Origin: a virus
Direction: 5' to 3' (one strand)
Virus record (IMG/VR): IMGVR_UViG_3300034062_002901
Span: 1-60,786 of that record
Length of the DNA: 60,786 nt
Below the pieces are notes generated by a model. The model saw only the letters and a program-made list of their open reading frames with translations. It was not told the DNA's origin and made no database searches. Made by a program: the position numbers and the translations under genes. This document shows, piece after piece, positions 21,840-28,935 of this stretch (position 1 is its first letter; each line of letters begins with the position of its first letter).

Positions 21840-22748
21840 ATGGCAATCTCACGTGCACAACTGGTGAAAGAGCTTGAGCCGGGTCTCAACGCTTTGTTCG
21901 GTATGGAGTATAGAAACTACGAGAACCAACACACCCAGATTTACACCATCGAATCTTCAGACCGCGCGTTTGAAGAAGAGGTGATGGAATCTGGCTTTGG
22001 TGAAGCCCCTGTGAAGACCGAAGGCGCTGGCGTTTCGTACGACCAAGCGCAAGAAGTTTACACAGCGCGCTACACCCACGAGACCATCGCTTTGGCGTTC
22101 TCGCTGACCGAAGAAGCCGTTGAGGACAACCTCTACGACCGTCTGTCGGCCCGCTACACCAAGGCATTGGCCCGCTCAATGGCTCAAACCAAGCAGATTA
22201 AGGCTGCGGCTGTGCTAAATGGCGCCTTTACCACCTCTATTGGTGGCGACGGTGTTGTTCTGTGCGCAACCAACCACCCGACTCTGTCTGGCCCTAACTT
22301 GGCCAACACCTTGGCAACCCCTGCCGACTTGTCCGAGACCGCCTTGGAACAAGCTCTGATCGACATTGCTGCGTTTACCGACGAACGCGGCTTGAAGATC
22401 GCGGTTCAGGGCCTGAAGCTCATCATCCCGAAAGAGTTGATGTTCACGGCTGACCGTATCCTAAAGTCCACTCTGCGTGTGGGCACTGCTGACAACGACA
22501 TCAACGCTGTTCGCAACATGGGCATGGTGCCTCAGGGTTACGTGGTCAACAACTTCCTGACCGATCCAGAAGCGTTCTTTATTAAGACTGACGCTCCTAA
22601 CGGCATGAAGATGTTTGAGCGCGTGTCGTTGAAAACCGGTTTTGAAGGCGACTTTGATACTGGCAACGTTCGCTACAAGGCTCGTGAGCGCTACAGCTTT
22701 GGCTTCAGCGATCCACGCGGCTTGTTCGGTTCGCCCGGCGCGGCCTAA
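21840..22748 (+). CDS. Major capsid protein
   Basis: A 302-residue HK97-fold-type capsid protein. Typical features are an N-terminal AQLVKELEPGLNALFG, an E-loop region with EEVMESGFGEAP, a spine helix region with IALAFSLTEEAVEDN, then CATNHPTLSG and a P-domain ending AVRNMGMVPQGYVVNNFLTD. The C-terminal ARERYSFGFSDPRGLFG is typical of the group. A 10-bp terminator follows, so this gene closes the head operon and should be strongly expressed. Confidence 0.92.
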   Translation: MAISRAQLVKELEPGLNALFGMEYRNYENQHTQIYTIESSDRAFEEEVMESGFGEAPVKTEGAGVSYDQAQEVYTARYTHETIALAFSLTEEAVEDNLYDRLSARYTKALARSMAQTKQIKAAAVLNGAFTTSIGGDGVVLCATNHPTLSGPNLANTLATPADLSETALEQALIDIAAFTDERGLKIAVQGLKLIIPKELMFTADRILKSTLRVGTADNDINAVRNMGMVPQGYVVNNFLTDPEAFFIKTDAPNGMKMFERVSLKTGFEGDFDTGNVRYKARERYSFGFSDPRGLFGSPGAA

Positions 22749-22763
22749 TGGTCGAGTAAATGG

Positions 22764-22795
22764 AAAAAGGGGCCTTGTGCCCCTTTTTCTTTTGG
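22764..22795 (+). terminator. Intrinsic terminator after the capsid gene
   Basis: AAAAAGGGGC (22764-22773) and GCCCCTTTTT (22779-22788) form a perfect 10-bp stem with loop CTTGT, and the 3' arm ends in T-rich sequence. The symmetric A/T tracts could stop transcription from both sides. Confidence 0.9.
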
Positions 22796-22803
22796 TGTAT
22801 ATT
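22775..22803 (+). promoter_or_regulatory. Possible promoter overlapping the capsid terminator
   Basis: TTGTGC (22775-22780), a 17-base spacer and TATATT (22798-22803). The -35 lies in the terminator loop. It could restart transcription for the neck and tail genes. The -35 match is only moderate. Confidence 0.4.
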
Positions 22804-22892
22804 GAGCGCATTCCGGGCCTTCCGGTGTATCAAACAGTCCCGGCTGACGACATGCAGATTGATACGCCTAACTTGCATGTAAGGAAACAATC

Positions 22893-23456
22893 ATGGCATT
22901 GACCACATTCTCCGGCCCAGTCTCTTCCCTCAACGGCTTCATCACCACAATTTCCAACTCTTCCACAGGTGCCTCCGCCTTTAACGCGAATACCACTGCC
23001 GTTACGATGACGGGTGTTGGCGGCACGGGTGGGCGCACCTTGTTTGAGATGGATACTAACGTCGCTCTGGGTTCGTTCTCTAATGCCCTGAAAGCCGAAG
23101 TCACTTACGGTGCTACTGGTCGCACGACCGGTCTGGGTTCAGCCTTTGTTGCTGAGTTGAGCCTGTCTGCCGGTACATCTTCTGGTAATTACGCTCCTCT
23201 TGAGATCGAGTTGAATGCTCCTACTGGGGCTTCGACAGGAACTTTAACGAGCTTTATCCACGCCTCAACTCAAGGAGCGGGCGTTGCAGCGGTTGACGAC
23301 AATGCTGTGTTCTTTAACCTTCAAGGCGTAACGGCAGGCTCTGGGCACATTTTTCAAACTGGTACAACGCTTGGAAGTGCAGGAGCCACCATCAAGGTTC
23401 GGGTTGGAAATACGAATTTCTTCCTGCCACTGTACGCCACTCAAATCACCACCTAA
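22893..23456 (+). CDS. Probable structural protein (beta-rich)
   Basis: A 187-residue protein rich in Thr, Ser, Gly and Ala with alternating strands (AEVTYGATGRTTGLGSAFVAEL and VRVGNTNFFLPLYATQI). This composition is typical of virion surface or neck proteins in this genome. No family recognised. Its start follows AAGGAAACAATC, about 100 bases after the capsid terminator. Confidence 0.8.
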   Translation: MALTTFSGPVSSLNGFITTISNSSTGASAFNANTTAVTMTGVGGTGGRTLFEMDTNVALGSFSNALKAEVTYGATGRTTGLGSAFVAELSLSAGTSSGNYAPLEIELNAPTGASTGTLTSFIHASTQGAGVAAVDDNAVFFNLQGVTAGSGHIFQTGTTLGSAGATIKVRVGNTNFFLPLYATQITT

Positions 23457-23623
23457 TGGCTGCGCTGGATGAGGGCTACCTGTTGGGTTTGAGAAATCAG
23501 GCACTTGAGCAAAGGCAAAAGTATCTGGACCTCATCCAGCAGGCTAACGGGGCAATTGCAATGGTTGATGTTTTAATAACAGAACTCAACCGAGAAGAAC
23601 CGGAGCAAGAAAATGGCGACTAA
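23456..23623 (+). CDS. Hypothetical 55-residue helical protein
   Basis: A short gene found between two virion genes: ATG at 23456 overlaps the preceding stop (TAATG) and its own stop overlaps the next start (23613) by 11 bases. The protein (MAALDEGYLLGLRNQALEQR and onward, with ITELNREEPEQENGD at the end) is one long amphipathic helix. Overlaps at both ends support that it is real. Function unknown. Confidence 0.7.
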   Translation: MAALDEGYLLGLRNQALEQRQKYLDLIQQANGAIAMVDVLITELNREEPEQENGD

Positions 23624-24128
23624 TGTAAAACAAGCGCATATAAACACCAGTGGTTTTCTGGTGATGGGCCGTAACCGTATCAGGGGGCTCTCCTATGTGG
23701 GCACCGCCGACGCAGGCGAACTGGCAATGTTTGATACGACTTCTGCTCCTGTAACTTCTAGTGTCACTTATGGACGTACTGGAACAACTGTAACAGTCAG
23801 TAAAACATCCCATGGCTTAGTAACTGGGGACGTTGTAGGAATTCACTTTTCGGATTCGTCAGGCGCATCTGCTACAGATGGCAACTATTCCATTACTCGA
23901 ATAGATGCTAATTCTTTTTCGCTTACAGACATTAACACAGGCGATATTAGTGGCAGCCCAGCAGCTGCTTATGTCAGTGGAAACAATCGTTGGTTGTTGA
24001 CCTATGAGGTATCTGCTACGGACATTTTTAACAATGCTCCTGATGTTCCTGATCAAGGCGTTTTGGCCGTTAACGCCATCTATGCCTACATGATCAACAT
24101 AGCTGCGGTAAATATTTACTATGGCTAA
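23613..24128 (+). CDS. Probable structural protein
   Basis: A 171-residue protein with a central domain of the type VTVSKTSHGLVTGDVVGIHF ... ATDGNYSITRIDANSFSL. This 'GD-V-x-I ... DG-Y-I-V ... NTF' pattern is a beta-sandwich module often seen in phage baseplate, neck and fibre proteins; a similar stretch appears in the protein at 37684. It overlaps its neighbours at both ends (ATGGC at 24121). A neck or tail accessory role is inferred. Confidence 0.8.
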   Translation: MATNVKQAHINTSGFLVMGRNRIRGLSYVGTADAGELAMFDTTSAPVTSSVTYGRTGTTVTVSKTSHGLVTGDVVGIHFSDSSGASATDGNYSITRIDANSFSLTDINTGDISGSPAAAYVSGNNRWLLTYEVSATDIFNNAPDVPDQGVLAVNAIYAYMINIAAVNIYYG

Positions 24129-24375
24129 GAAGACCCCTTCCCTTTCGGTTGGTCGTGGCGAGAAATTGCCCGTCTCCAAGGGGGCGGGCTTGACTGCCAA
24201 AGGCCGTGCCAAGTACAACGCGGCCACAGGAAGTAATTTGAAGGCCCCCCAGCCCAAAGGCGGTAAGCGCAAGGACTCGTTCTGCGCGCGCATGGGCGGT
24301 ATGCCGGGGCCCATGAAGGATGAAAAAGGCAAGCCTACCCGCAAGGCAGCGGCCTTAGCGCGATGGAAATGCTGA
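24121..24375 (+). CDS. DUF6321-like small basic protein
   Basis: An 84-residue basic protein with the pattern LSVGRGEKLPVSKGAGLTAK, then GRAKYNAATGSNLKAPQPKG and GKRKDSFCARMGGMPGPMKD, and an end rich in Lys/Arg/Ala. I recall this as DUF6321, found in tailed phages and some large DNA viruses; the name is from memory. The conserved Lys/Gly core and the packing beside virion genes suggest a DNA- or virion-associated protein, but the function is unknown. Confidence 0.82.
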   Translation: MAKKTPSLSVGRGEKLPVSKGAGLTAKGRAKYNAATGSNLKAPQPKGGKRKDSFCARMGGMPGPMKDEKGKPTRKAAALARWKC

Positions 24376-24614
24376 TGGACATCAACTTAGTCTGGTCTGC
24401 CGTTTTATCTGCCGCAGTTGGCGGATTGTGGTTTTTTATCCGTGAAAAATTTGACGAGCTCAAGCGCATCGACATTTTGTTGAACAAAACACGCGAGGAG
24501 ATTGCCCGTGATTACGCAACTAACACAGAAGTGCAAAGAGTCACTGATCACATTGATCAGCGTTTTAACCGGCTTGAAGCAAAAATTGATCAACTTATTC
24601 AACAGGCAAACTAA
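24375..24614 (+). CDS. Membrane-anchored coiled-coil protein (XhlA-like)
   Basis: A 79-residue protein with an N-terminal membrane span (LVWSAVLSAAVGGLWFFI) followed by a charged coiled coil (REEIARDYATNTEVQRVTDH and QRFNRLEAKIDQLIQQ). This resembles small haemolysin XhlA-type proteins that help phage lysis, but here it lies in the virion block, so a tail or ejection role is equally possible. The start at 24375 overlaps the upstream stop; a start at 24363 adds four residues. Confidence 0.75.
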   Translation: MDINLVWSAVLSAAVGGLWFFIREKFDELKRIDILLNKTREEIARDYATNTEVQRVTDHIDQRFNRLEAKIDQLIQQAN

Positions 24615-24620
24615 GGAGCA

Positions 24621-24845
24621 ATGATGGCAACCTCGAAACTAAAGATGGTCAAAAAAGGCGGTAAATCCGTTCCTGCCTTTGCGGCCGATGGCGTTGGCAA
24701 GATGAAAAAAGGCGGAATTGCCGGCATGCACAAGATGCCTGACGGTAAGATGATGAAAAATTCTGACATGGGCGACAAAATGGGTCGCGCTGTTAAACGT
24801 AAAACGGCCGACGTTAAGGGCCGTGCAATGAAAAAAGGAGTTTAA
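24621..24845 (+). CDS. Small Lys/Met-rich protein
   Basis: A 74-residue, strongly basic protein (LKMVKKGGKSVPAFAADG, GKMKKGGIAGMHKM, AVKRKTADVKGRAMKKG). The K-K-G-G pattern recurs about three times. It is followed directly by another low-complexity Met/Gly/Lys gene. A DNA-condensing or capsid-associated role is possible from composition; this is inference. The ribosome site AAGGAGC precedes it. Confidence 0.78.
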   Translation: MMATSKLKMVKKGGKSVPAFAADGVGKMKKGGIAGMHKMPDGKMMKNSDMGDKMGRAVKRKTADVKGRAMKKGV

Positions 24846-24846
24846 T

Positions 24847-25080
24847 ATGGCTGGACGTGGAATGGGAGCCGCTACGCGCGGTGGTGGTGCTGTTGAAAGT
24901 GGCCCCGCAAACAAAATGATTTCTGAGCCAAGCAAGACCACTGGTCCTGTGAGAATGGCCAAAGGCGGCATGGCCAAGGGCATGATGGCCGGTGGCATGA
25001 TGTCTAAGGGCTACGCTGCAGGCGGCGCGGCCAAGAAGATGTCTAAGGGCATGATGGCGGGCGGTAAGCGCGCTAAGTAA
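24847..25080 (+). CDS. Met/Gly/Lys low-complexity protein
   Basis: A 77-residue protein whose second half is built from MAKGGMAKGMMAGGMM, SKGYAAGGAAKKM and SKGMMAGG repeats. It is basic and lacks aromatic core residues, so it is probably unstructured or collagen-like in flexibility. The same region also encodes the related basic genes at 24121 and 24621. Function unknown; its stop overlaps the next start (TAATG). Confidence 0.75.
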   Translation: MAGRGMGAATRGGGAVESGPANKMISEPSKTTGPVRMAKGGMAKGMMAGGMMSKGYAAGGAAKKMSKGMMAGGKRAK

Positions 25081-25748
25081 TGTCATACCTCATCAGCAAC
25101 ATTCCGTACTTTAAGTGCTGGGTTAGACGCGAGTTTACCCACATGCACCAAAAGTACCACGGCGAGTATTTGCACGCAAACGTAATTGCGGTCAATGTCA
25201 TGCCCGATCGTTGCTTGAGTTTTCAGCTTGTGTTTACCGGGTGTGAAAGCCACGTAGACGGCTCTGAAAACGTGCATGGGGGAGCCATGTGGGCGCGCAT
25301 GCCGATCACAGCGCTGGTGGGGGATATCCCACTGGAGGAGTGGCCGGAGCGCATGCCTACGCACTTGGTGCAGCCTTGGGATTGTCCGTCGCATCATCAC
25401 ACTGTGATCAAGTTTGCGAGGACCAGTCCCAGCCCTTGGATATGCAAGATTGATGGCGAGTTTTACACTGGCCGGTACTTGTTCACCGTGGATTACGCGG
25501 AGAGCGAAGTAGCCGACTGCCCTGCGCAGCACAAGCAAAGTCATGTTTTGATTTTGACCGACGCAGGCAAGTGGACGGGTAACATCGTGGCGTTGCCAAA
25601 CAACCGCGTTCGGGTTACAAGCCCCGCGTTTTGGCAAACAGGCGAGGGTGCCCCTGACTTTAGGCCAAGCCAGTGGACGCATTGTGCGGAGCAGGACGAC
25701 TCGTACATGGACGCACAAGCAACATTTGACAACCTGTACAGCAAATGA
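25080..25748 (+). CDS. Conserved virion-region protein
   Basis: A 222-residue protein (YLISNIPYFKCWVRREFTH at the start) with several histidines and cysteines: HQKYHGEY, CESHVDG, CPSHHHTV, CPAQHKQSH. These could bind metal. Similar proteins appear at this place, just before the adaptor genes, in related environmental phages. No enzymatic family identified. It overlaps the following gene by four bases. Confidence 0.8.
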   Translation: MSYLISNIPYFKCWVRREFTHMHQKYHGEYLHANVIAVNVMPDRCLSFQLVFTGCESHVDGSENVHGGAMWARMPITALVGDIPLEEWPERMPTHLVQPWDCPSHHHTVIKFARTSPSPWICKIDGEFYTGRYLFTVDYAESEVADCPAQHKQSHVLILTDAGKWTGNIVALPNNRVRVTSPAFWQTGEGAPDFRPSQWTHCAEQDDSYMDAQATFDNLYSK

Positions 25749-26410
25749 CCACTTCTGGCACCACCACATTCAACCTGTCGATTGACGACTTGGTTGAGGA
25801 GGCGTTTGAACGCTGCGGCATGCGCCCGACCAGCGGGTACCAACTTGCCTCGGCGCGTCGCTCGCTCAACCTGCTGTTCCTTGATTGGGCCAATCGTGGG
25901 CTGAACCTGTGGACCATTGAAGAGGCCACGTTTGCGCTGACCGCAGGGGTCAACGAGATTTCGCTGCCAACAGATGTGGTGAACGTGCTTGAGGCGGTCA
26001 TTCGTCAAAACAACCAAGGCATCAACACGGACGTCTACATTGAGCGAATCAGTCGAGAGGACTGGCTCAACGTGCCGGACAAGACCACGCAGGCCCGTCC
26101 TGCGCAGTTTTATGTTGAGCGGACCAATGTCCCCAAGGTATATTTCTATCCCGCAGCAGACCAGAACTACACCTTCGTGTATTACCGCATTCGCCGCATC
26201 CAAGACGCTGGGGACTACACCAACACCTCGGACGTGAATTTCCGCTTTCTACCGTGCTTGGCCTCGGGCTTGGCATATCACTTGTCGTTAAAGTTTGCCG
26301 CTGACCGTGCAAGCGCGTTGAAAGCGCTTTACGAAGAGGATTTCCAGCGCGCGGCGCTTGAAGACCGCGACACGGCTAGCGTGCAATTCGTACCGGACTT
26401 GGGGGTATGA
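25745..26410 (+). CDS. Neck adaptor-like protein 1
   Basis: A 221-residue protein with the pattern LVEEAFERCGMRPTSGYQL, then LNLLFLDWANRGLNLWTIE, NEISLPTDVVNVLEAVI and YYPAADQNYTFVYYRIRRI-like strands, ending in a helical ADRASALKALYEEDF. This arrangement (two N-terminal helices, a beta domain, then C-terminal helices) is that of podovirus head-tail adaptor proteins (P22 gp4-like / phage_adaptor). A second related protein is at 26759. The two would connect portal to tail; the division of labour is unclear. Confidence 0.78.
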   Translation: MTTSGTTTFNLSIDDLVEEAFERCGMRPTSGYQLASARRSLNLLFLDWANRGLNLWTIEEATFALTAGVNEISLPTDVVNVLEAVIRQNNQGINTDVYIERISREDWLNVPDKTTQARPAQFYVERTNVPKVYFYPAADQNYTFVYYRIRRIQDAGDYTNTSDVNFRFLPCLASGLAYHLSLKFAADRASALKALYEEDFQRAALEDRDTASVQFVPDLGV

Positions 26411-26411
26411 C

Positions 26412-26762
26412 ATGGCCTTCGCATCCGGCAAGTTCTCCAACGCGTTGTGCGACTACTGTGGCCAGCGGTACAAGTACAACACCCTGCGCAAAAACTGGCG
26501 GGGGTTTATGGTGTGCCCGGATGACTACGAGCCTAAAGAGCCTCAGCTTGAGCCGCTTCGCTACCGGGGTGATGCGATCGCGCTGCGCGATCCGCGTCCC
26601 GACCGAATTGAGCCGGTGTCGGTCTTCGTGGGCGCCCCAGGCTTCACGGCGTTTCAAAGCTACGGCAGCGTCCAAGGCGGCACTAACATGCAGCCATATC
26701 TGCAGGGCCAAGCGCTCATCGCGCAGGGCGCTATCGGAACAGTGACAGTGAGCACCTCATGA
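26412..26762 (+). CDS. Conserved zinc-ribbon-like virion-region protein
   Basis: A 116-residue protein with an N-terminal CDYCGQRYKYNTLRKNWRGF followed by a third cysteine in MVCPDDYEPK, suggesting a small metal-binding knot (C-x2-C ... C). The rest is Pro/Gly-rich with RDPRPDRIEP and a Gln/Gly-rich end. It lies between two adaptor-like genes and overlaps the second by four bases. The role is unknown; a neck component by position. Confidence 0.8.
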   Translation: MAFASGKFSNALCDYCGQRYKYNTLRKNWRGFMVCPDDYEPKEPQLEPLRYRGDAIALRDPRPDRIEPVSVFVGAPGFTAFQSYGSVQGGTNMQPYLQGQALIAQGAIGTVTVSTS

Positions 26763-27418
26763 CCTACGACGAACTTGTCACCAACATCCGCAACTACACC
26801 GAGGTGGGCAACAACGTCTTCACCGAGCCGGTGATCAACACCTTCATTACGTTGGCAGAGAACCAGATTCTTCGCGAGATTGACTTGGACGTGTTCAAGC
26901 TTGAGGCCACGGGCACGATGACTCAAGGCAACAAGTTTTTGGCCGCACCGACCGATCTGCTCACGCACCGTTACATGATCCTAACCCCGGTCAGTGGTGA
27001 CCAGTTGTTCTTGGACTTCCGGGACACCTCCTTCATGAAGGAGTATTGGGACAACGGGTCGGTGCAGGGCACCCCAAAATACTATTCGGTATGGAACCAG
27101 AACACGTTCTACATTGCGCCCACACCAAACCAAAACTACAGCGTAGAGCTGGGCTACATTTACCGCCCAGCGCAGCTGTCTTCGACCAATACGACGACTT
27201 GGATTAGCAACAATGCACCTGAGGCGCTGTTGTATGCATGCCTGATCCAAGCTTACAGCTACACCAAGGGACCTACTGAGATGATGCAGTATTTCCGTTC
27301 AGCATACAAAGAAGCTATTCAAGGCTTGGGTACTGAGCAGCAGGGCCGCCGTCGCCGTGACGAGTACCGTGACGGTATGCTTCGTATTCCCCTTAAATCG
27401 GATTCACCAGGCCCATGA
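26759..27418 (+). CDS. Neck adaptor-like protein 2 (DUF6682-like)
   Basis: A 219-residue protein with the order TYDELVTNIRNYTEVGN, FITLAENQILREIDLDVFKL, FLAAPTDLLTHRYMILTP, then FYIAPTPNQNYSVELGYIYRP and a C-terminal helical region (ALLYACLIQAYSYTKGPTEM). This is the phage_adaptor (DUF6682) type pattern and resembles P22 gp4 in layout. It is likely the head-tail connector layer. The relationship to the gene at 25745 is visible in layout but weak in sequence. Confidence 0.83.
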   Translation: MTYDELVTNIRNYTEVGNNVFTEPVINTFITLAENQILREIDLDVFKLEATGTMTQGNKFLAAPTDLLTHRYMILTPVSGDQLFLDFRDTSFMKEYWDNGSVQGTPKYYSVWNQNTFYIAPTPNQNYSVELGYIYRPAQLSSTNTTTWISNNAPEALLYACLIQAYSYTKGPTEMMQYFRSAYKEAIQGLGTEQQGRRRRDEYRDGMLRIPLKSDSPGP

Positions 27419-27702
27419 TTACCGTATCCGCCCCTGTTTTGGTTGGCAGCGTCTTTGTCGAGACCACGCATGCGCGTGGTTGGAACGTCGAAGAGCTGGC
27501 CGCACGCGCCGCTGACAAGATTATTTTTGTCGGCGACCAGTCCCATCCCGCTGTGCAGGCGCAAGCCCGTGCATTTAAGGAAAGCGTCAAGCATGTGGTG
27601 GCGTTTTATTTGAAGGAGGCGGTCGAACAGGACCGTTCCACGATCGCCATGCGCTTGCGCGAGGCGGGACACCCTGATTTGGTTTATTTGTTAGGAGATT
27701 AA
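27415..27702 (+). CDS. Conserved small virion-region protein
   Basis: A 95-residue protein with FVETTHARGWNVEELAARAADKI at about 14-36 and a helical C-terminal half (KHVVAFYLKEAVEQDRST, RLREAGHPDLVYLLG). Similar short proteins follow adaptor genes in related phages. No motif identifies an activity. The start overlaps the preceding stop (ATGA). Confidence 0.78.
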   Translation: MITVSAPVLVGSVFVETTHARGWNVEELAARAADKIIFVGDQSHPAVQAQARAFKESVKHVVAFYLKEAVEQDRSTIAMRLREAGHPDLVYLLGD

Positions 27703-27704
27703 AA

Positions 27705-28142
27705 ATGGCGTTTACAGGAAACTTCATGAGCACCAGCTTTAAGGTTGAGCTGATGCAAGCCGTGCACAACTTTACCACTGGCACGGGTAATACCTTTAAG
27801 CTGGCCTTGTACGACAACAGCGCGTCCTTTACCGCCGCGACCACGGCGTACACGGTCACCAACGAGGTAGCGAACTCCGGTTCGTACGCGGCTGGCGGCG
27901 GCACGTTAACCAACGTCACACCCACGTCTACGGGCACGACCGCGTTCACAGACTTTGCGGACTTGTCGTTTACCAGTGCGACCATCACCGCCTTTGGCGC
28001 CTTGATTTACAACGACACGGCGGCCGGTAATCCAGCGGTTTGCGTTTTGGACTTTGGCGGTGCAAAGACCTCGACCAGCGGTACTTTTACCATCATCTTT
28101 CCAACTGCCGACGCAAGCAATGCCATCATTCGCATTGCTTGA
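27705..28142 (+). CDS. Probable structural protein
   Basis: A 145-residue beta-rich protein: FKVELMQAVHNFTTGTG, TFKLALYDNSASF, then repeated short Thr/Gly strands and the end FTIIFPTADASNAIIRI. This is a recurring small phage protein, probably a tail or fibre-base component. It overlaps no gene; the spacing before and after is short, so it belongs to the virion operon. Confidence 0.8.
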   Translation: MAFTGNFMSTSFKVELMQAVHNFTTGTGNTFKLALYDNSASFTAATTAYTVTNEVANSGSYAAGGGTLTNVTPTSTGTTAFTDFADLSFTSATITAFGALIYNDTAAGNPAVCVLDFGGAKTSTSGTFTIIFPTADASNAIIRIA

Positions 28143-28154
28143 TAAGGGGCGCGC

Positions 28155-28925
28155 GTGGCTGATGTCGTTGTTGCCTTTGAAGGCTGGAATGCCTCTGGCG
28201 TAGGCTGGGGCGAACAGCCTTGGGGAGAGGGCGTTCTCGACATCAAAGCCACGGGAAATGTAGGCTCTGTGCAGGTGACCGCTGATGCGGTCGTTTTACT
28301 TTCCGGGGTAGGCGCAACGGCCTTTTTGGGTGCGGTTACCGTCACGGCCAATGCTAATGCCAGCGTTACGGGAGTAAGCGCCACGGGCCAAGTTGGCCAA
28401 ATCACCATGACAGGTGATGCCAGTGTCACGCTTACGGGCGTAGAGGGCACGATGGCCGTGGGCCTTGTGACGGTAGCCGCCAACGCGGATGTGTTTGTTA
28501 CGGGCGTGCAGGCGACGGGCCAAGTAGGTCAGGTAACGCATACCGGCGACGCCAATGTAACGCCGATTGGGGTCCAAGGCACGATGGCCTTAGGCACGGT
28601 TACAGTCAGCGGCACTAGCACGGTAGTCGTTTCGGGCCTACAGGCCACGTCCAGCGTGGGTAGTGTAATTGCGGCGGCGAATGCTGACGTGTTTGTTACG
28701 GGCGTGCAGGCAGTGGGCCAGGTTGGAAACACACTGGTCTGGAGTGTAATAGATGACAACCAGACCCCTAACTGGCAGAATGTGGATGATTCACAGTCAG
28801 GTAATTGGGTCGTTGTCAATGACAACCAGACGCCGAACTGGCAAAATGTGGATGATTTACAGTCAGGTAGTTGGGTCGTTGTCAATGACGGAAATACAGT
28901 GACTTGGACTCAAGTCCTAACGTAA
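28155..28925 (+). CDS. Repeat-rich tail/fibre-type protein
   Basis: A 256-residue protein. Residues about 25-195 consist of a loose repeat of about 20-25 residues (VTGVQATGQVGQVTHTGDANV, GVQGTMALGTVTVSG), alternating strands and turns as in beta-solenoids. The C terminus has a 22-residue tandem repeat (DDNQTPNWQNVDDSQSG then NWVVVND) present twice plus a partial third, encoded by a 66-base DNA repeat (28755-28885). It precedes the long fibre gene and may be its base or a minor fibre. Confidence 0.8.
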   Translation: MADVVVAFEGWNASGVGWGEQPWGEGVLDIKATGNVGSVQVTADAVVLLSGVGATAFLGAVTVTANANASVTGVSATGQVGQITMTGDASVTLTGVEGTMAVGLVTVAANADVFVTGVQATGQVGQVTHTGDANVTPIGVQGTMALGTVTVSGTSTVVVSGLQATSSVGSVIAAANADVFVTGVQAVGQVGNTLVWSVIDDNQTPNWQNVDDSQSGNWVVVNDNQTPNWQNVDDLQSGSWVVVNDGNTVTWTQVLT

Positions 28926-28935
28926 AGGAAATAAC

